DNA of 64,000 nucleotides from Bdellovibrionaceae bacterium UBA2339 (GCA_002344785.1 DDUL01000007.1:79911-143910); one strand, 5' to 3'; positions 55,311 through 64,000 are shown, numbered from the stretch's first letter. The notes: a model not told the origin generated them from the sequence alone. Made by a program: numbers and translations.

Positions 55311-58127
55311 TCACGGTGACTTTTCCAGAATTCGCATCTCACCGCGAGCGCCATCAAGTCGCACGCGATCCCCCGTCTTCAGCTTCTTCATCAGACCACC
55401 AGAAATGCCAACGATGGTCGGAAGCCCCAACTCTCGCGCCACAACCGCCGAGTGCGAAAGTAGACTTCCGCGCTCAATGAGCAATCCACTGCAACTTGGA
55501 TACAGCGGAACCCATCCTGGATCCGTTCGCTCGGTGACAAGAATTTCGCCATCGATACCCTCGGCGTCCTTCATGTCGCGAACCACACGCACGACTCCTT
55601 CGACAACACCGGGGCAACAAGGTGTACCGATCAATACATTGGGATCATCCGATTTAGGACGATCCTTCGCGAGCAAGTCCAGCTCCGCCAACACTTGCGC
55701 ATAGGGAAGGCTCACGCCGACTGATCCCTCTAGGAGAAAGCGATCCGGAGGCGGCAAGCTTCGATCATAGGCTTGGAACTCGGCCTTTCGCATCTTGGCC
55801 AATTCACCGAGCGATGCGGTCACACTTCGGCCTTCGTTGTAGGCGATCAATTCTTCAATGGTGAGATAAAACACATCGCGCTCAGCTTCCAAAACTCCAA
55901 GCTGTTGCAAGCGAAGACCCATCGCACGAATCAGGTGGCGAGCGACGCCAAAGACTTTGGTGCGAGCAAAGCGAAGGTTTTCTCGATTCCGCACGGCGCG
56001 ACGGGTTTGATGGAGAATCCAATTATAGAGTCCCAACTTCCAGCCACCCAGACGACGCCGCAACTCTTCCTCGGCCTTCGCCCGAATCTCCTTCTCCCGC
56101 TTCTCCATCGCCTCGATGTCGTAGGCCTTGGTGCGAATGTAGCTTTGCACACTGCCGACCACAAAGGCCGGATCATCGTGCAGATCGTTTTCCTCGAGCT
56201 TGAGTTCGTTGATGCATCGAAAGCCATACTTATCGAGGAAGCTTTCAAAAGCCGCCTTCACTTTCGCATCACGTCCTGCCTTGATCTCTTTCCAAACCAG
56301 ATCAGGCTTGTCGGAAACAAACCACTTTTTGAACGCCTCATCTCGAGTTTTATCGATGTCGGCCGCGATTCGCATCAAGGTCTTCGTGGGTTCGGTGGAC
56401 TCAAGATCACCCTGACCACAGAGCAAATCGTTTTGCAGAGCTTGCACAGCTTGCGACTGTGCGGGGTCACCGCCAGCCACCCACTTTTCGGTGAGGCTCT
56501 TCAGCAGCCCGAAAAAGATCATGCAAAGATAGTCGTTGATGATCGGCACCTGCCAACGTGAAAGAAAAGCCGTCTCGAGGTGATTGTACTCTCTGAGCAG
56601 CTGATCCAGCGGCAAGGCGCGATAGTTTTTATGTCGAGCCGTTTCATAAGTCGGCACGAAGTTCCGATTGAATTCGCTGATCATCGAGTCGATCTGCAAG
56701 AAGCGGCCGATGGTCTTCACCAGCAAGGTCAGCTTTTGTAGGGGTGAATATCGTGGAGGATGTTGAACAAACTCAAAGAGCTTGGCCACTTCCGGCTTCA
56801 AGCCTTGCTTTGTTCCCATCATGGTTTCCATAAAGGACTTGTTCGAAGCCGATCCAGGAAGCAAAAGCACAAGCTTGTACCAGTTGACGAGATTGTAATA
56901 GATCCGGCCGCGGATCAGCCCCAACATATTGCGGAAAACATCTTCGCGCTCGACGATCCATGCTGGAGGGACACCCATCACGTCGCAGAACTGAATGTAG
57001 ACTTGACGGTAGGCGCGCGACGCAAAACTAAATGTCAGCGGTGTGGTGACGCCCGAGTAGCTCTCGATGATGTTCGAGTTGTCCCAGAGCGTGGGCTCTT
57101 GGCCTCGAACATCCATTTGAAAATAGACATCGGGCGGAAGACTCGTCACCGGTCGCGTCTGCACGCAGTAAAGTTTCTGCGCATCAATCGCCCACTCACA
57201 GTCTTGAGGTGAACCCAAGCGCGCTTCAAGATCCACCACGAGCTGAGCCACGCTTCGCACCTCGGCCTCAGTGAGGCTCGGAGCTTTGGCGAGATCTGCT
57301 GCGACAGCAGCTTTTACGAGCCCACCCGAATCATTGCGCCGAAAGGCCTCGGTCTTCTCCGCGAGTTCAGACTTGTACACAAGCGAAGTGGCTTTCAGTG
57401 AGTTCCGCGACACATCGAAGTTGTCGCTCTCCAGATAACCACTCACCAAACCCTCGCCGAGGCCATAGACCGACGACACCAGGACAGAATCGCGGTCCAA
57501 AGCTCGCACAGGGTTTCTCGAAAAGGCCACGCCACTCACGCGCGCCTCAACCATTTTCTGAATCACCACGCCAACGGCGATCGACTCCAGGCTGATGCCA
57601 CGCTCAACCCGATAGGCCAGCGCGCGAGCCGAGAAACCCGAGGCCCAGCAGCGCTTCAAGGATTGTAGAATTTGTTCTTCGCCCTTTTGAAAGAGGTAAC
57701 TTGAAAATTGTCCGGCGAAAGAATTCTCAGCTGAGTCTTCATCAAGTCCGGAGGACCGAACCGCCACCGACTGATCTTGCCAACCCAAGCGCTGCAGTTC
57801 GGATCGAATGGCTTGGATCACATCCGCGGGCACTTCGCCTTTGAGAAACTGCGACTCAATCTCCGCGGCGATGGCCTCAAAGTTCACGCTTCGCACGTCC
57901 GTCTTCAGATCAAAGGGTAACTTTAAAAGTTGATCGAGTCGGTTGTGCGTGATGAAGAGCCGAAAGCTCGAGGCCGAAACTGAAAACCACTCGGGCACGG
58001 GCACGCCCAAAAGCGTCATGCTCGCCATATTCCGAGCTTTACCTCCGGCCTCTCGAGTGAGCAGCTCCCGACGTTCAGCTTCAGACAAGTTTCGAAGTTC
58101 CTCAGGTCGGATGATCAGCATCTTCAT
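55311..58127 (-). CDS. Rifampin-phosphotransferase-like dikinase (ATP-grasp plus swivelling His domain)
   Basis: A 938-residue protein often labelled phosphoenolpyruvate synthase, but with a different domain order: an N-terminal PEP/pyruvate-binding ATP-grasp domain (EAGGKARNMASM, AVRSSGLDEDSAENSFAGQF, ARVSGVAFSRNPV), a middle helical region of about 450 residues and a C-terminal PEP-utilising mobile domain with phosphorylatable His892 (SLLSHSAVVARELGLPT). The PEP-binding TIM barrel of true PpsA is absent. This is the architecture of rifampin phosphotransferase, which moves the beta-phosphate of ATP to a small molecule. The acceptor is unknown; the operon suggests a lipid or prenylated compound. 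Confidence 0.88.
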   Translation of the reverse strand: MKMLIIRPEELRNLSEAERRELLTREAGGKARNMASMTLLGVPVPEWFSVSASSFRLFITHNRLDQLLKLPFDLKTDVRSVNFEAIAAEIESQFLKGEVPADVIQAIRSELQRLGWQDQSVAVRSSGLDEDSAENSFAGQFSSYLFQKGEEQILQSLKRCWASGFSARALAYRVERGISLESIAVGVVIQKMVEARVSGVAFSRNPVRALDRDSVLVSSVYGLGEGLVSGYLESDNFDVSRNSLKATSLVYKSELAEKTEAFRRNDSGGLVKAAVAADLAKAPSLTEAEVRSVAQLVVDLEARLGSPQDCEWAIDAQKLYCVQTRPVTSLPPDVYFQMDVRGQEPTLWDNSNIIESYSGVTTPLTFSFASRAYRQVYIQFCDVMGVPPAWIVEREDVFRNMLGLIRGRIYYNLVNWYKLVLLLPGSASNKSFMETMMGTKQGLKPEVAKLFEFVQHPPRYSPLQKLTLLVKTIGRFLQIDSMISEFNRNFVPTYETARHKNYRALPLDQLLREYNHLETAFLSRWQVPIINDYLCMIFFGLLKSLTEKWVAGGDPAQSQAVQALQNDLLCGQGDLESTEPTKTLMRIAADIDKTRDEAFKKWFVSDKPDLVWKEIKAGRDAKVKAAFESFLDKYGFRCINELKLEENDLHDDPAFVVGSVQSYIRTKAYDIEAMEKREKEIRAKAEEELRRRLGGWKLGLYNWILHQTRRAVRNRENLRFARTKVFGVARHLIRAMGLRLQQLGVLEAERDVFYLTIEELIAYNEGRSVTASLGELAKMRKAEFQAYDRSLPPPDRFLLEGSVGVSLPYAQVLAELDLLAKDRPKSDDPNVLIGTPCCPGVVEGVVRVVRDMKDAEGIDGEILVTERTDPGWVPLYPSCSGLLIERGSLLSHSAVVARELGLPTIVGISGGLMKKLKTGDRVRLDGARGEMRILEKSP

Positions 58128-58140
58128 AGTCCACCCATTT

Positions 58141-59133
58141 TCAGTTCGAGCCCGATGTACCGCTCAAAGTTCCAAAGATCAGGGCGTTCAAGATCGGCGC
58201 CCAAATGTGAAAGAAGAGCGACAGCGTGGCCGTGGCCTCGATCACCTTATGAGCCCGGTGTTTGAACAAAAGCAGGATGTAGGAAAGGAATGTCAGCACC
58301 GAAAACGGCACCATCCAAAACGTGAGGCCGGTATTCAGCGCGCCGCCAATGGCGATCAGCGTGAGGAACATGACGATGATCGCGCTCCCCTTGATGCCAT
58401 AAGTCTGACGATAGGTCGCTAGCACCGGATGCGCGTCTGCATCTTGTTTGCGCGAAACTTCGTAGGAAAAAAAGCTTCCGAGCACGGCCACGGACCAAGC
58501 TAAAATACTGGCGGTCTTTGCACCCAAGAACTCGCGACTCACGAATGGAATCCAAGGATGTGGATCCTCGATGATCATCACGCTCGCGCGCCCAGCGTCT
58601 TGGCTAGCGGCCATTAACAAACAAAATGGGATCAGGATGATTTGATGAGTGATTGCATAAGCGAGCGGGTTCTTGCCGAGGGCTTCGCCGATGTAGAACT
58701 CTCGGTACATGAGCCAAAGCCAAACTGTCGTAACAAGCGCCAAGCCAGCAGCCCAGCCTGAGTGCAAAGCAAACGCGAAAGACCCGAGCATGCCGATCAA
58801 CATCAAGTACTGAATCACTCGACCGACGTGGGTCTTGGTCAGCCAGCCTTGCGGCATGGGGCGCGTCGGATTGGCGATCACATCTTTGTCGTAGTCCTTC
58901 AATTCATCCATGAGCCGAAGAGTTCCGAACAACCAGATGGCATAGAGAAAGCTCGCCAAGGTTTTGAAGTTGATCAAGCCACCGGCGAACTCGCCCCCTC
59001 CGGCTTGAGCCGCACCGGAGAGCGCCAGTCCACCCGACAACAACAGATACACAGGGATTGGAAATCGCATCTTCACATAGGCCCACCAAGCTGCGCCTGA
59101 GTTGGCGGTCAACTGTTGACTGGTCTTTTCCAT
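58141..59133 (-). CDS. UbiA-type prenyltransferase family protein
   Basis: A membrane-bound enzyme that would attach a prenyl chain to an acceptor. The 330 residues contain eight or nine hydrophobic segments. The Mg-diphosphate motif is RLMDELKDYDKDVIANPTRP (Asp76, Asp80, Asp84), very close to the UbiA NDxxDxxxD block including the following NPxRP. The second Asp motif is less clear (YEVSRKQDADAH, about 225-236). The substrate cannot be predicted. It lies 51 bases after the AMP ligase and 13 before the dikinase, in one operon. Confidence 0.84.
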   Translation of the reverse strand: MEKTSQQLTANSGAAWWAYVKMRFPIPVYLLLSGGLALSGAAQAGGGEFAGGLINFKTLASFLYAIWLFGTLRLMDELKDYDKDVIANPTRPMPQGWLTKTHVGRVIQYLMLIGMLGSFAFALHSGWAAGLALVTTVWLWLMYREFYIGEALGKNPLAYAITHQIILIPFCLLMAASQDAGRASVMIIEDPHPWIPFVSREFLGAKTASILAWSVAVLGSFFSYEVSRKQDADAHPVLATYRQTYGIKGSAIIVMFLTLIAIGGALNTGLTFWMVPFSVLTFLSYILLLFKHRAHKVIEATATLSLFFHIWAPILNALIFGTLSGTSGSN

Positions 59134-59184
59134 CTTGAACTCCCTTAACGGAGAAAATTTCGCGACCCTAATTTCTCAATTTCA

Positions 59185-60681
59185 TTAAGCCAGTGAGGAC
59201 TTCTTGCGCCATCCCCGACTCGACTTCATACTCTGTGCGCGATCGATTCGCGCGCGATGTCGTCGATCCCGATGAATGCGGCAGCTTCTCAATTCCACAA
59301 TCTCGGCGGATTCGGCAATCTCGCGCCAAGCCCGCTGTAAAGACTCTTCGTCTCCTTCAACATAGAGCACGCCGCCATTCGCATTTCGCATCAAAAACAC
59401 ACGGCTATGACCGAGCTTTACAGCCAATCGCTGCTCCAAATCGAAATCGATGGCCAATTGCGAAGATCGACCCGCATACCACCAAACACCTTGCCGATCG
59501 ACGATTCGATCTCCCATTTTGTGCCACACTCGCCCCTGCTCATCGCGACGCTTGTTTTGTCGGTTCTCTTCGGCGACACCCTCACCATCTCCCACATAGA
59601 GCTGGCACACATGCGGTCCCGTGACCCAAGCTGTGTCGGGCTCAAGCTTGGCTTCGATCCATGAGATCGGTCGGCCCAGCGCCAAGGTTTGCAGGTGACC
59701 CGCATCGCGCGAAGCGCGAACAGCTTCGCGCGCATCCATGAGCGCGACCGGCTCGGCCTCGCTTGACCCGTAAATGTGAACAAACTCAGTCTGCGGAAAA
59801 CGCTGAAATGCCGCCTCAAAAGTTTCACAGTCCGTGAGCGCGCCGCCCACGTGCACTTCGCGCAAAGCGGAGTAGCCGTCTTGCTTCACCAGTCTTTGCA
59901 AGAACGCCGGCCCCAGCGTCGCCGTTTGCGGCGCCAATTCACCTTGCAGCTCTCCGGCCCATCGAAGGTGACGCGACTTCCAAGCCGGGGGAATCACGAC
60001 GGATGCGCGTTGGCTGGCAAGATTGGCAAAGACGAAATTGGTGAAGATGGTCAGCTCTGGCCCGGCGAATTGATCGTGGTGTAAGGCCTGTGACAAAACC
60101 CGATGCTGATCGATCAAGTACTGATGCCGACGCGCAACACCTTTAGGCGCACCCGTCGTGCCGCTGGTGAACGCCAGCAATCCTCCGTGATCCGCTTCCA
60201 CGTCGATCACCTCAAGACTTGTTTTGGCCGAGGCCAAAGCTCGCAATTGCGAGAGCGACTTCCAAGTGGGAATCTGCCGAATCGCTGGCACACGCAGGCC
60301 CCAAAAGCGCCCGAGCCACGAAGCCAAGAGGAGGCGTGGCCTAAGTCCACGCACCACACCTTCAATGCGACTCAATGGCATCCAAGGTTCAACCACGGCC
60401 ACTTCAATTCCGAGTGCCAAAGCGGCCAACACAAAAGCATAGAGATCGGCCTGAAGACCCTCGGCGAGCAGAACTTTATCGCCCCGATTTAGTCCAAGCC
60501 GCTTGAGTGCGCTTTGATAGAGTTCAGCGCGCCGACCAAGCTCAGCAAACTCCAACACAGCTTGGCCCGGAAAGATGAGCGCGGGTCGATTCGGCACAGC
60601 TTCAAGAGCGCGCAGCACAGGCAGAACGCCATTGAGCCGAGAGCGACTGGCGCTGTTGGGCGTTTTGGAATCCGTTGCCAT
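59185..60681 (-). CDS. AMP-dependent acyl ligase, OleC-like
   Basis: An adenylate-forming enzyme of 498 residues. The P-loop FTSGTTGAPKGV (171-182), YGSSEAEPVAL and the hinge block VWHKMGDRIVDRQGVWWYAGR are typical; the last resembles OleC, the beta-lactone synthetase of olefin synthesis, as does the end IHRDRRHRARIDR. In OleC-type enzymes the last block usually reads RHNAKIxR; here the Lys is Arg. The start ATG 60681 follows AAGGAGAG. It is the first gene of the operon with UbiA, dikinase and GNAT genes. No OleA or OleB is in the window. Confidence 0.85.
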   Translation of the reverse strand: MATDSKTPNSASRSRLNGVLPVLRALEAVPNRPALIFPGQAVLEFAELGRRAELYQSALKRLGLNRGDKVLLAEGLQADLYAFVLAALALGIEVAVVEPWMPLSRIEGVVRGLRPRLLLASWLGRFWGLRVPAIRQIPTWKSLSQLRALASAKTSLEVIDVEADHGGLLAFTSGTTGAPKGVARRHQYLIDQHRVLSQALHHDQFAGPELTIFTNFVFANLASQRASVVIPPAWKSRHLRWAGELQGELAPQTATLGPAFLQRLVKQDGYSALREVHVGGALTDCETFEAAFQRFPQTEFVHIYGSSEAEPVALMDAREAVRASRDAGHLQTLALGRPISWIEAKLEPDTAWVTGPHVCQLYVGDGEGVAEENRQNKRRDEQGRVWHKMGDRIVDRQGVWWYAGRSSQLAIDFDLEQRLAVKLGHSRVFLMRNANGGVLYVEGDEESLQRAWREIAESAEIVELRSCRIHRDRRHRARIDRAQSMKSSRGWRKKSSLA

Positions 60682-60777
60682 GCTCTCCTTAGCCTGATCA
60701 AAGTTTTGACAAGTCAGTCATTCTTATCCGACGTCGGGCACCTAGGATCAGAAGCATCGACTCATCTCAAACTAAAC

Positions 60778-61143
60778 TTAGGAACTCGCCGCTGCGATCC
60801 ACATCCAAGACAACGCGCTCCACATCAGATGATTGACGAGGAAAACACCGCGAGGCGCATTTGCGCGAGGCCTTGGAAAAATTCTCCGCGCTTCGTCCGC
60901 CGCCAACAAAAGATGATAAACTGCGTTCGCTTGCGCCGCCCATAGGGGAATACCGGGCCAAAAGATCAGCAGACTGATTCCGTTGATCGAAGTCAGTCCG
61001 CCCAAAAGCGCAAGCCGAGAGTTGATCTGCCAGCGCCCAACACGCTCTCGCAAATCAACCAAGTTCTGGCGCCACAACCAATCGGCCCAGAATGCGTGAA
61101 TGACGAGGAGAAAAACTGTGCAGGCAATGATGAGTGGGCCCAA
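60778..61143 (-). CDS. Small multi-spanning membrane protein
   Basis: About 121 residues with four hydrophobic segments (LIIACTVFLLVIHAFWADWL, SRLALLGGLTSINGISLLIF, AAQANAVYHLLLAA, NHLMWSALSWMWIAAA). I recognise no family. The open frame extends to 61281, but that region overlaps the divergent gene; TTG 61143 with GAGG eight bases upstream gives a protein that begins just before the first helix and leaves a 58-base gap to the divergent start. The start is therefore tentative. It lies upstream of the AMP-ligase gene on the same strand, 96 bases away. Confidence 0.55.
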   Translation of the reverse strand: MGPLIIACTVFLLVIHAFWADWLWRQNLVDLRERVGRWQINSRLALLGGLTSINGISLLIFWPGIPLWAAQANAVYHLLLAADEARRIFPRPRANAPRGVFLVNHLMWSALSWMWIAAASS

Positions 61144-61201
61144 ATTCTTCACCTCGAAGGCATCACAACCGTCGAGAATAGTTTCATGTTTCCTCGCGAT
61201 C

Positions 61202-62134
61202 TTGTCACGATCCGCCTCGGCCAATTTCCCTCGCCTGCTGGCCATCTTGTTTCCGATTCTCATCGGCTCGCATGCGGTCACCGCCTTGGCGCAGGACCCC
61301 AGCTCGCCTCACTTGGGCGCCAGCGAATGGGATGAGTTACGAGCCCGCTCGAGAGGTCCAGAATGTTTTCGTCGCCATCTGCGCGAGGCGATCGAACTGA
61401 ACCACACACGCGGCATTCGCTATTCGCAACTGAGCCAAGGCGAAAGTCAGGCGATCACCGACAAACTCATTGGCCTAGAACGCTTGGCGATCTTTGGCAG
61501 CTATTTGCCTTTTCTCGGATACAACTTCGATGAGCGCGCTCTGGAGTGGCAAAACTCTTCGGCACGCATCAACATCGTGTGCGATGAGTTCATCTCCATG
61601 CATGAAACTCCGCAGTTCCGTCCTCAATTCTTTGATGGACCAGCACGCGAATCCTTTTCCGTCGGCTTGCCACTGAAGTCCGACACGCTTCCGGCCTCGC
61701 TGACGCCACGTTCGATCAAACGTCGACTCGCCCAAGCGCTGCATGGTTCACGTGCGGAAAAATTCGTTGCGCATCAACACCTCGCGCACGAAGCGCATCG
61801 CTTGCTTCAGGAGCTGGAAGGACATTGGCCGTCAGCTGAAGGCTTTTATCTCGGTGGGACTCGGCATGATCAGTCGGATTTGCGAAAGTCGAACTGCATG
61901 CTTCGCCACATGCTCGAGAGCATTCGCCGAATCGCGCGACTCTCACCTCGTCACCACATGCGCGCCTTGGACTTTGGTTTGCGCTCGCCGATTTCGCTCT
62001 CCGATGATCTCATCAAGGCGCATTTGAAGTGGCTCGATGAGGCCGTGGAGTTGGACCGCATGGCAGCCCCCTTACATCGCATGGGCATTCCGATCATCTG
62101 CAATGATGTACCGACGATTCCTGACGCCAACTAA
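61202..62134 (+). CDS. Exported hypothetical protein
   Basis: TTG 61202 gives a 310-residue protein with a signal peptide (LLAILFPILIGSHAVTALAQ). The longer open frame from 61100 overlaps the divergent membrane-protein gene. The mature part is helical and rich in His, Arg and Leu (ECFRRHLREAIELNHTRG, KFVAHQHLAHEAHRLLQELE, SNCMLRHMLESIRRIARLSP), with several Cys that could form disulfides. I do not recognise a family, although the region around residues 205-290 has a hydrolase-like DLRKSNCMLRH and YxGGxxHxxxxAxDF-type look (HHMRALDFGL). Start and function are uncertain. Confidence 0.6.
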   Translation: MSRSASANFPRLLAILFPILIGSHAVTALAQDPSSPHLGASEWDELRARSRGPECFRRHLREAIELNHTRGIRYSQLSQGESQAITDKLIGLERLAIFGSYLPFLGYNFDERALEWQNSSARINIVCDEFISMHETPQFRPQFFDGPARESFSVGLPLKSDTLPASLTPRSIKRRLAQALHGSRAEKFVAHQHLAHEAHRLLQELEGHWPSAEGFYLGGTRHDQSDLRKSNCMLRHMLESIRRIARLSPRHHMRALDFGLRSPISLSDDLIKAHLKWLDEAVELDRMAAPLHRMGIPIICNDVPTIPDAN

Positions 62135-62329
62135 AGTGCTCAGGAGGTAAAGGCCGCGGGCCGAAGTTCTTGGGTCCGAATTTCTTTGGGCAAAGCTTTG
62201 CCGACAAAAGTCGAGTCACACCGACTTCCGCCCAGTGACAGCTTGGAGCCAAACTCGTCGGACGTCGCAATTTCGGTTCCGTTTTGGAACTTACCTCGAC
62301 AACAAATCCTTCACTTTTAACGCTAGAGC

Positions 62330-63715
62330 ATGGCTAAAAAATGCTCGTCGAATCCACCATCCCTCAACTCAAAATTCATTCTCAGAAACTTGTGGATCGT
62401 GTCCGCATGCCTGTCGATTTCTCCGAGCTGGGCGCACTCCGTAGCCGATCACTCCGACTTGTTTCCGACTCAAGCGCATTGGGTGCTGGTGGACGCAAAA
62501 CTTCTTCAGCAATTGAAGCTCGAGGCCGCGGCCACTGAGCCCAACTCTCGCGTTTCCATCGCGCGCCTCAATGGCGCGGATCGCGCCCGCATCGCCGAGG
62601 CCGCTCACGAGCGCGGCGCTTGCGGCGGCCACGAACAAATTCAGGATCTCGCCCCCAGCACCTCCACGCGCGACGCTGTGAAGTGGGCCAAAGAGCATGC
62701 CTTTCCGCAACTCGCCGCCGGCCACCGTCGAAGTCTCGAGGTGACGCTTCAATCATCGCCGAGCACTCAGGCCACACCGAACACTCCATCCTTGCCACTC
62801 AATGTGGGAATTCCGCGCGCGCCCGGCGCTGCTGACGCTCGCATCGAGAGCCTCACCCGCCAAGTTTCCGAGACGAACATTGAAGATCACATTCGATTTC
62901 TTTCTGGCTTTGCCAACCGCCAACACAAAAACGCAGCGACCGAACAAGTCGTCATTCAATTTCGAGATCGCCTGACCGCGCAGCTCAAAGCGATCTCAAA
63001 TGGCGTTAACCCTTGGAGCTTTGATTTGATCCGCCATCAGAGCACACCGATGTCCACGCTTCGCTTGAAGTTTGAGGGTCAAACACCCGGACAAGACGTT
63101 GTGGTCTTGGGCGGACACTTTGATTCGATCAATCAGTCGTGGATGGGTGGCCAAAAAGCTCCGGGCGCTGATGACAATGCTTCAGGCTCAGCCAATTTGG
63201 CCGAGATCGCGCGCCTCATCGCGCAAGCCCCGCGCCTGCAACGCGATGTCGAAATCTACTGGTACGCGGGCGAAGAAGGCGGGCTTTTGGGAAGTGCGGA
63301 GATTGCGAAGGCTGCACAAAGCGCAAAGAAGTCCGTTCGCGGCGTCTTGCAACTCGACATGACTTTGCAACCCGGCAGCGGCCGCTTCAAGATCGGCTCC
63401 ATGACGGACTTCACCGATGCCAATCTGCGCGAGGATCTCAAGCGCATCAACACGCTCTACGTCGGCGCCGAGATCATCGACGATCAATGTGGTTATGGCT
63501 GCTCGGATCACGCAAGCTGGCACCGCCACGGCTTCCCCGCGATCATGCCCACCGAGGCCAAGAAGCGCGACATGAACAAAAACATCCACACCGAGCGCGA
63601 CGTCCTCAGCGCCAGCTCTGACCTCACACACTCGGCCATGTTCGCGAAGCTTGGCCTGGCCTTCGCGTTGGACCTGAGTGGACTTGCAAGCCCTTCGAGC
63701 ATCGCGCAACCCTAA
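62330..63715 (+). CDS. Exported M28 family zinc aminopeptidase
   Basis: A secreted metallo-aminopeptidase like the Vibrio/Aeromonas leucyl aminopeptidase. The N-terminal signal (NLWIVSACLSISPSWA) is followed by a pro-region of about 140 residues that includes a CGGH segment, then the catalytic domain from about 180. Two-zinc ligands: His263 in GGHFDSI, Asp281 in GADDNASG, Glu315/Glu316 in YAGEEGGLLGS, Asp343 in LDM and His420 in NIHTERD. Cys387 and Cys391 (QCGYGC) match the disulfide of the family. Start ATG 62330 lacks a clear ribosome site. It probably degrades peptides outside the cytoplasm and is monocistronic. Confidence 0.9.
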   Translation: MAKKCSSNPPSLNSKFILRNLWIVSACLSISPSWAHSVADHSDLFPTQAHWVLVDAKLLQQLKLEAAATEPNSRVSIARLNGADRARIAEAAHERGACGGHEQIQDLAPSTSTRDAVKWAKEHAFPQLAAGHRRSLEVTLQSSPSTQATPNTPSLPLNVGIPRAPGAADARIESLTRQVSETNIEDHIRFLSGFANRQHKNAATEQVVIQFRDRLTAQLKAISNGVNPWSFDLIRHQSTPMSTLRLKFEGQTPGQDVVVLGGHFDSINQSWMGGQKAPGADDNASGSANLAEIARLIAQAPRLQRDVEIYWYAGEEGGLLGSAEIAKAAQSAKKSVRGVLQLDMTLQPGSGRFKIGSMTDFTDANLREDLKRINTLYVGAEIIDDQCGYGCSDHASWHRHGFPAIMPTEAKKRDMNKNIHTERDVLSASSDLTHSAMFAKLGLAFALDLSGLASPSSIAQP

Positions 63716-63777
63716 GCGCCAAGGCGCACTTCGCTTCGGCAGCTCTCCCAAATTTCACAACCTAATTTTTCTTAACC

Positions 63778-63802
63778 AAAAATCTCACTTCGAGATTTTT
63801 TT
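63778..63802 (+). terminator. Rho-independent terminator after the M28 peptidase gene
   Basis: AAAAATCTC (63778-63786) pairs with GAGATTTTT (63792-63800) around a five-base loop, followed by TT, 63 bases after the peptidase stop. The A run before and T run after the stem suit termination in both directions. Confidence 0.85.
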
Positions 63803-64000
63803 GGCTTCCCAAATTGTCAGAAAGTTGTTTGCCCCTCGAGTCAGCTGAAATCACTCACAGAAACTCGCTAACGAATTGTTAGTAAGCTGTTGATACGTCT
63901 CTCATGCGAGAGAAAGCTCCCTCATAAATTTTTCGTGCCATGTTTCGCGCTGAGAATCTTCGCGACAGCTCTTTAGTTTTCAAAAATTTCACCCGATCTA
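63803..64000. other. AT-richer non-coding end of the window
   Basis: The last 198 bases are clearly more A+T-rich than the rest, with no frame that has a ribosome site. It probably holds the promoter of a gene beyond the window; nothing specific is assigned. Confidence 0.4.

Noticed and set aside
55311..58127. Annotation as phosphoenolpyruvate synthase (ppsA)
   Set aside because: The PEP-binding barrel is missing and the His domain is C-terminal; an RPH-like dikinase fits better.
59185..60681. Calling the ligase OleC and the 42871 SDR OleD as part of an olefin pathway
   Set aside because: No OleA or OleB is in the window, the genes are 15 kb apart in different operons, and the ligase has a substitution in the C-terminal motif; only OleC-like is supported.
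61144..61281. Upstream extension of the small membrane protein gene
   Set aside because: It overlaps the divergent exported-protein gene and lacks a better ribosome site than the TTG at 61143.

Overview
The window looks like chromosomal DNA of a Gram-negative, moderately GC-rich bacterium, most likely a member of the Bdellovibrionota or a related former deltaproteobacterial lineage. This is an inference from gene content: many signal peptides, lipoproteins and outer-membrane barrels, two FecR-domain surface proteins, a secreted HiPIP, a DUF2330 protein, frequent TTG/GTG starts and many ATGA-type stop/start overlaps. No rRNA, tRNA, CRISPR array, insertion sequence or phage module was seen. Coding density is high and genes sit in short operons on both strands.

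Layout. 0-12 kb: small envelope genes, a degenerate 6-pyruvoyl-tetrahydropterin-synthase-like protein, DUF2878 and DUF502 membrane proteins, a rhomboid protease overlapping a Kup potassium transporter, an HNH nuclease, a squalene-synthase-like enzyme, a Tat-exported HiPIP and secreted proteins including DUF2330. 12-17.7 kb: the sucA-sucB-lpd operon (2-oxoglutarate dehydrogenase E1, E2, E3). 18-31 kb: Lgt with a long insert, a phospholipase-D-like protein without its HKD motifs, a TetR regulator, a prepilin-like protein carrying a fibre-type motif, two FecR paralogues, a class IV aminotransferase, UppP, a DCC-family protein and an ABC-F ATPase. 31-36 kb: a tightly packed lipoprotein / outer-membrane barrel / TolC / lipoprotein operon. 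36-41 kb: ExoD, ClpP, a divergent pair of unrecognised exported proteins and a histone-deacetylase-family enzyme.

41.8-62 kb carries the most unusual material, mostly envelope lipid genes. One operon encodes a diacylglycerol-kinase-family lipid kinase, a thioester-reductase-like SDR and a two-part protein whose C-terminal half resembles the cyanobacterial acyl-ACP reductase (AAR). A lipocalin and an alpha/beta hydrolase follow. Next is a divergent block: a LolC/E-type permease with a LolD-type ATPase on the minus strand, facing a LolA-like protein, a porin-like barrel and a BtaA-like DUF3419 protein (betaine-lipid type chemistry) on the plus strand. Converging on that block is a four-gene minus-strand operon: an OleC-like AMP ligase, a UbiA-type prenyltransferase, a rifampin-phosphotransferase-like dikinase (ATP-grasp plus swivelling His domain, no PEP barrel) and a GNAT protein. 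Taken together, I infer an uncharacterised lipid synthesis, modification and transport region. The window ends with two small envelope genes, an exported M28 aminopeptidase and a clear terminator.

Small-scale structure worth noting: three separate loci (about 37.94, 53.30 and 54.17 kb) have tandem duplications lying across or right at a stop codon, and several good stem-loop terminators are visible. All calls rest on reading the sequence and on remembered family motifs; no database search was run.
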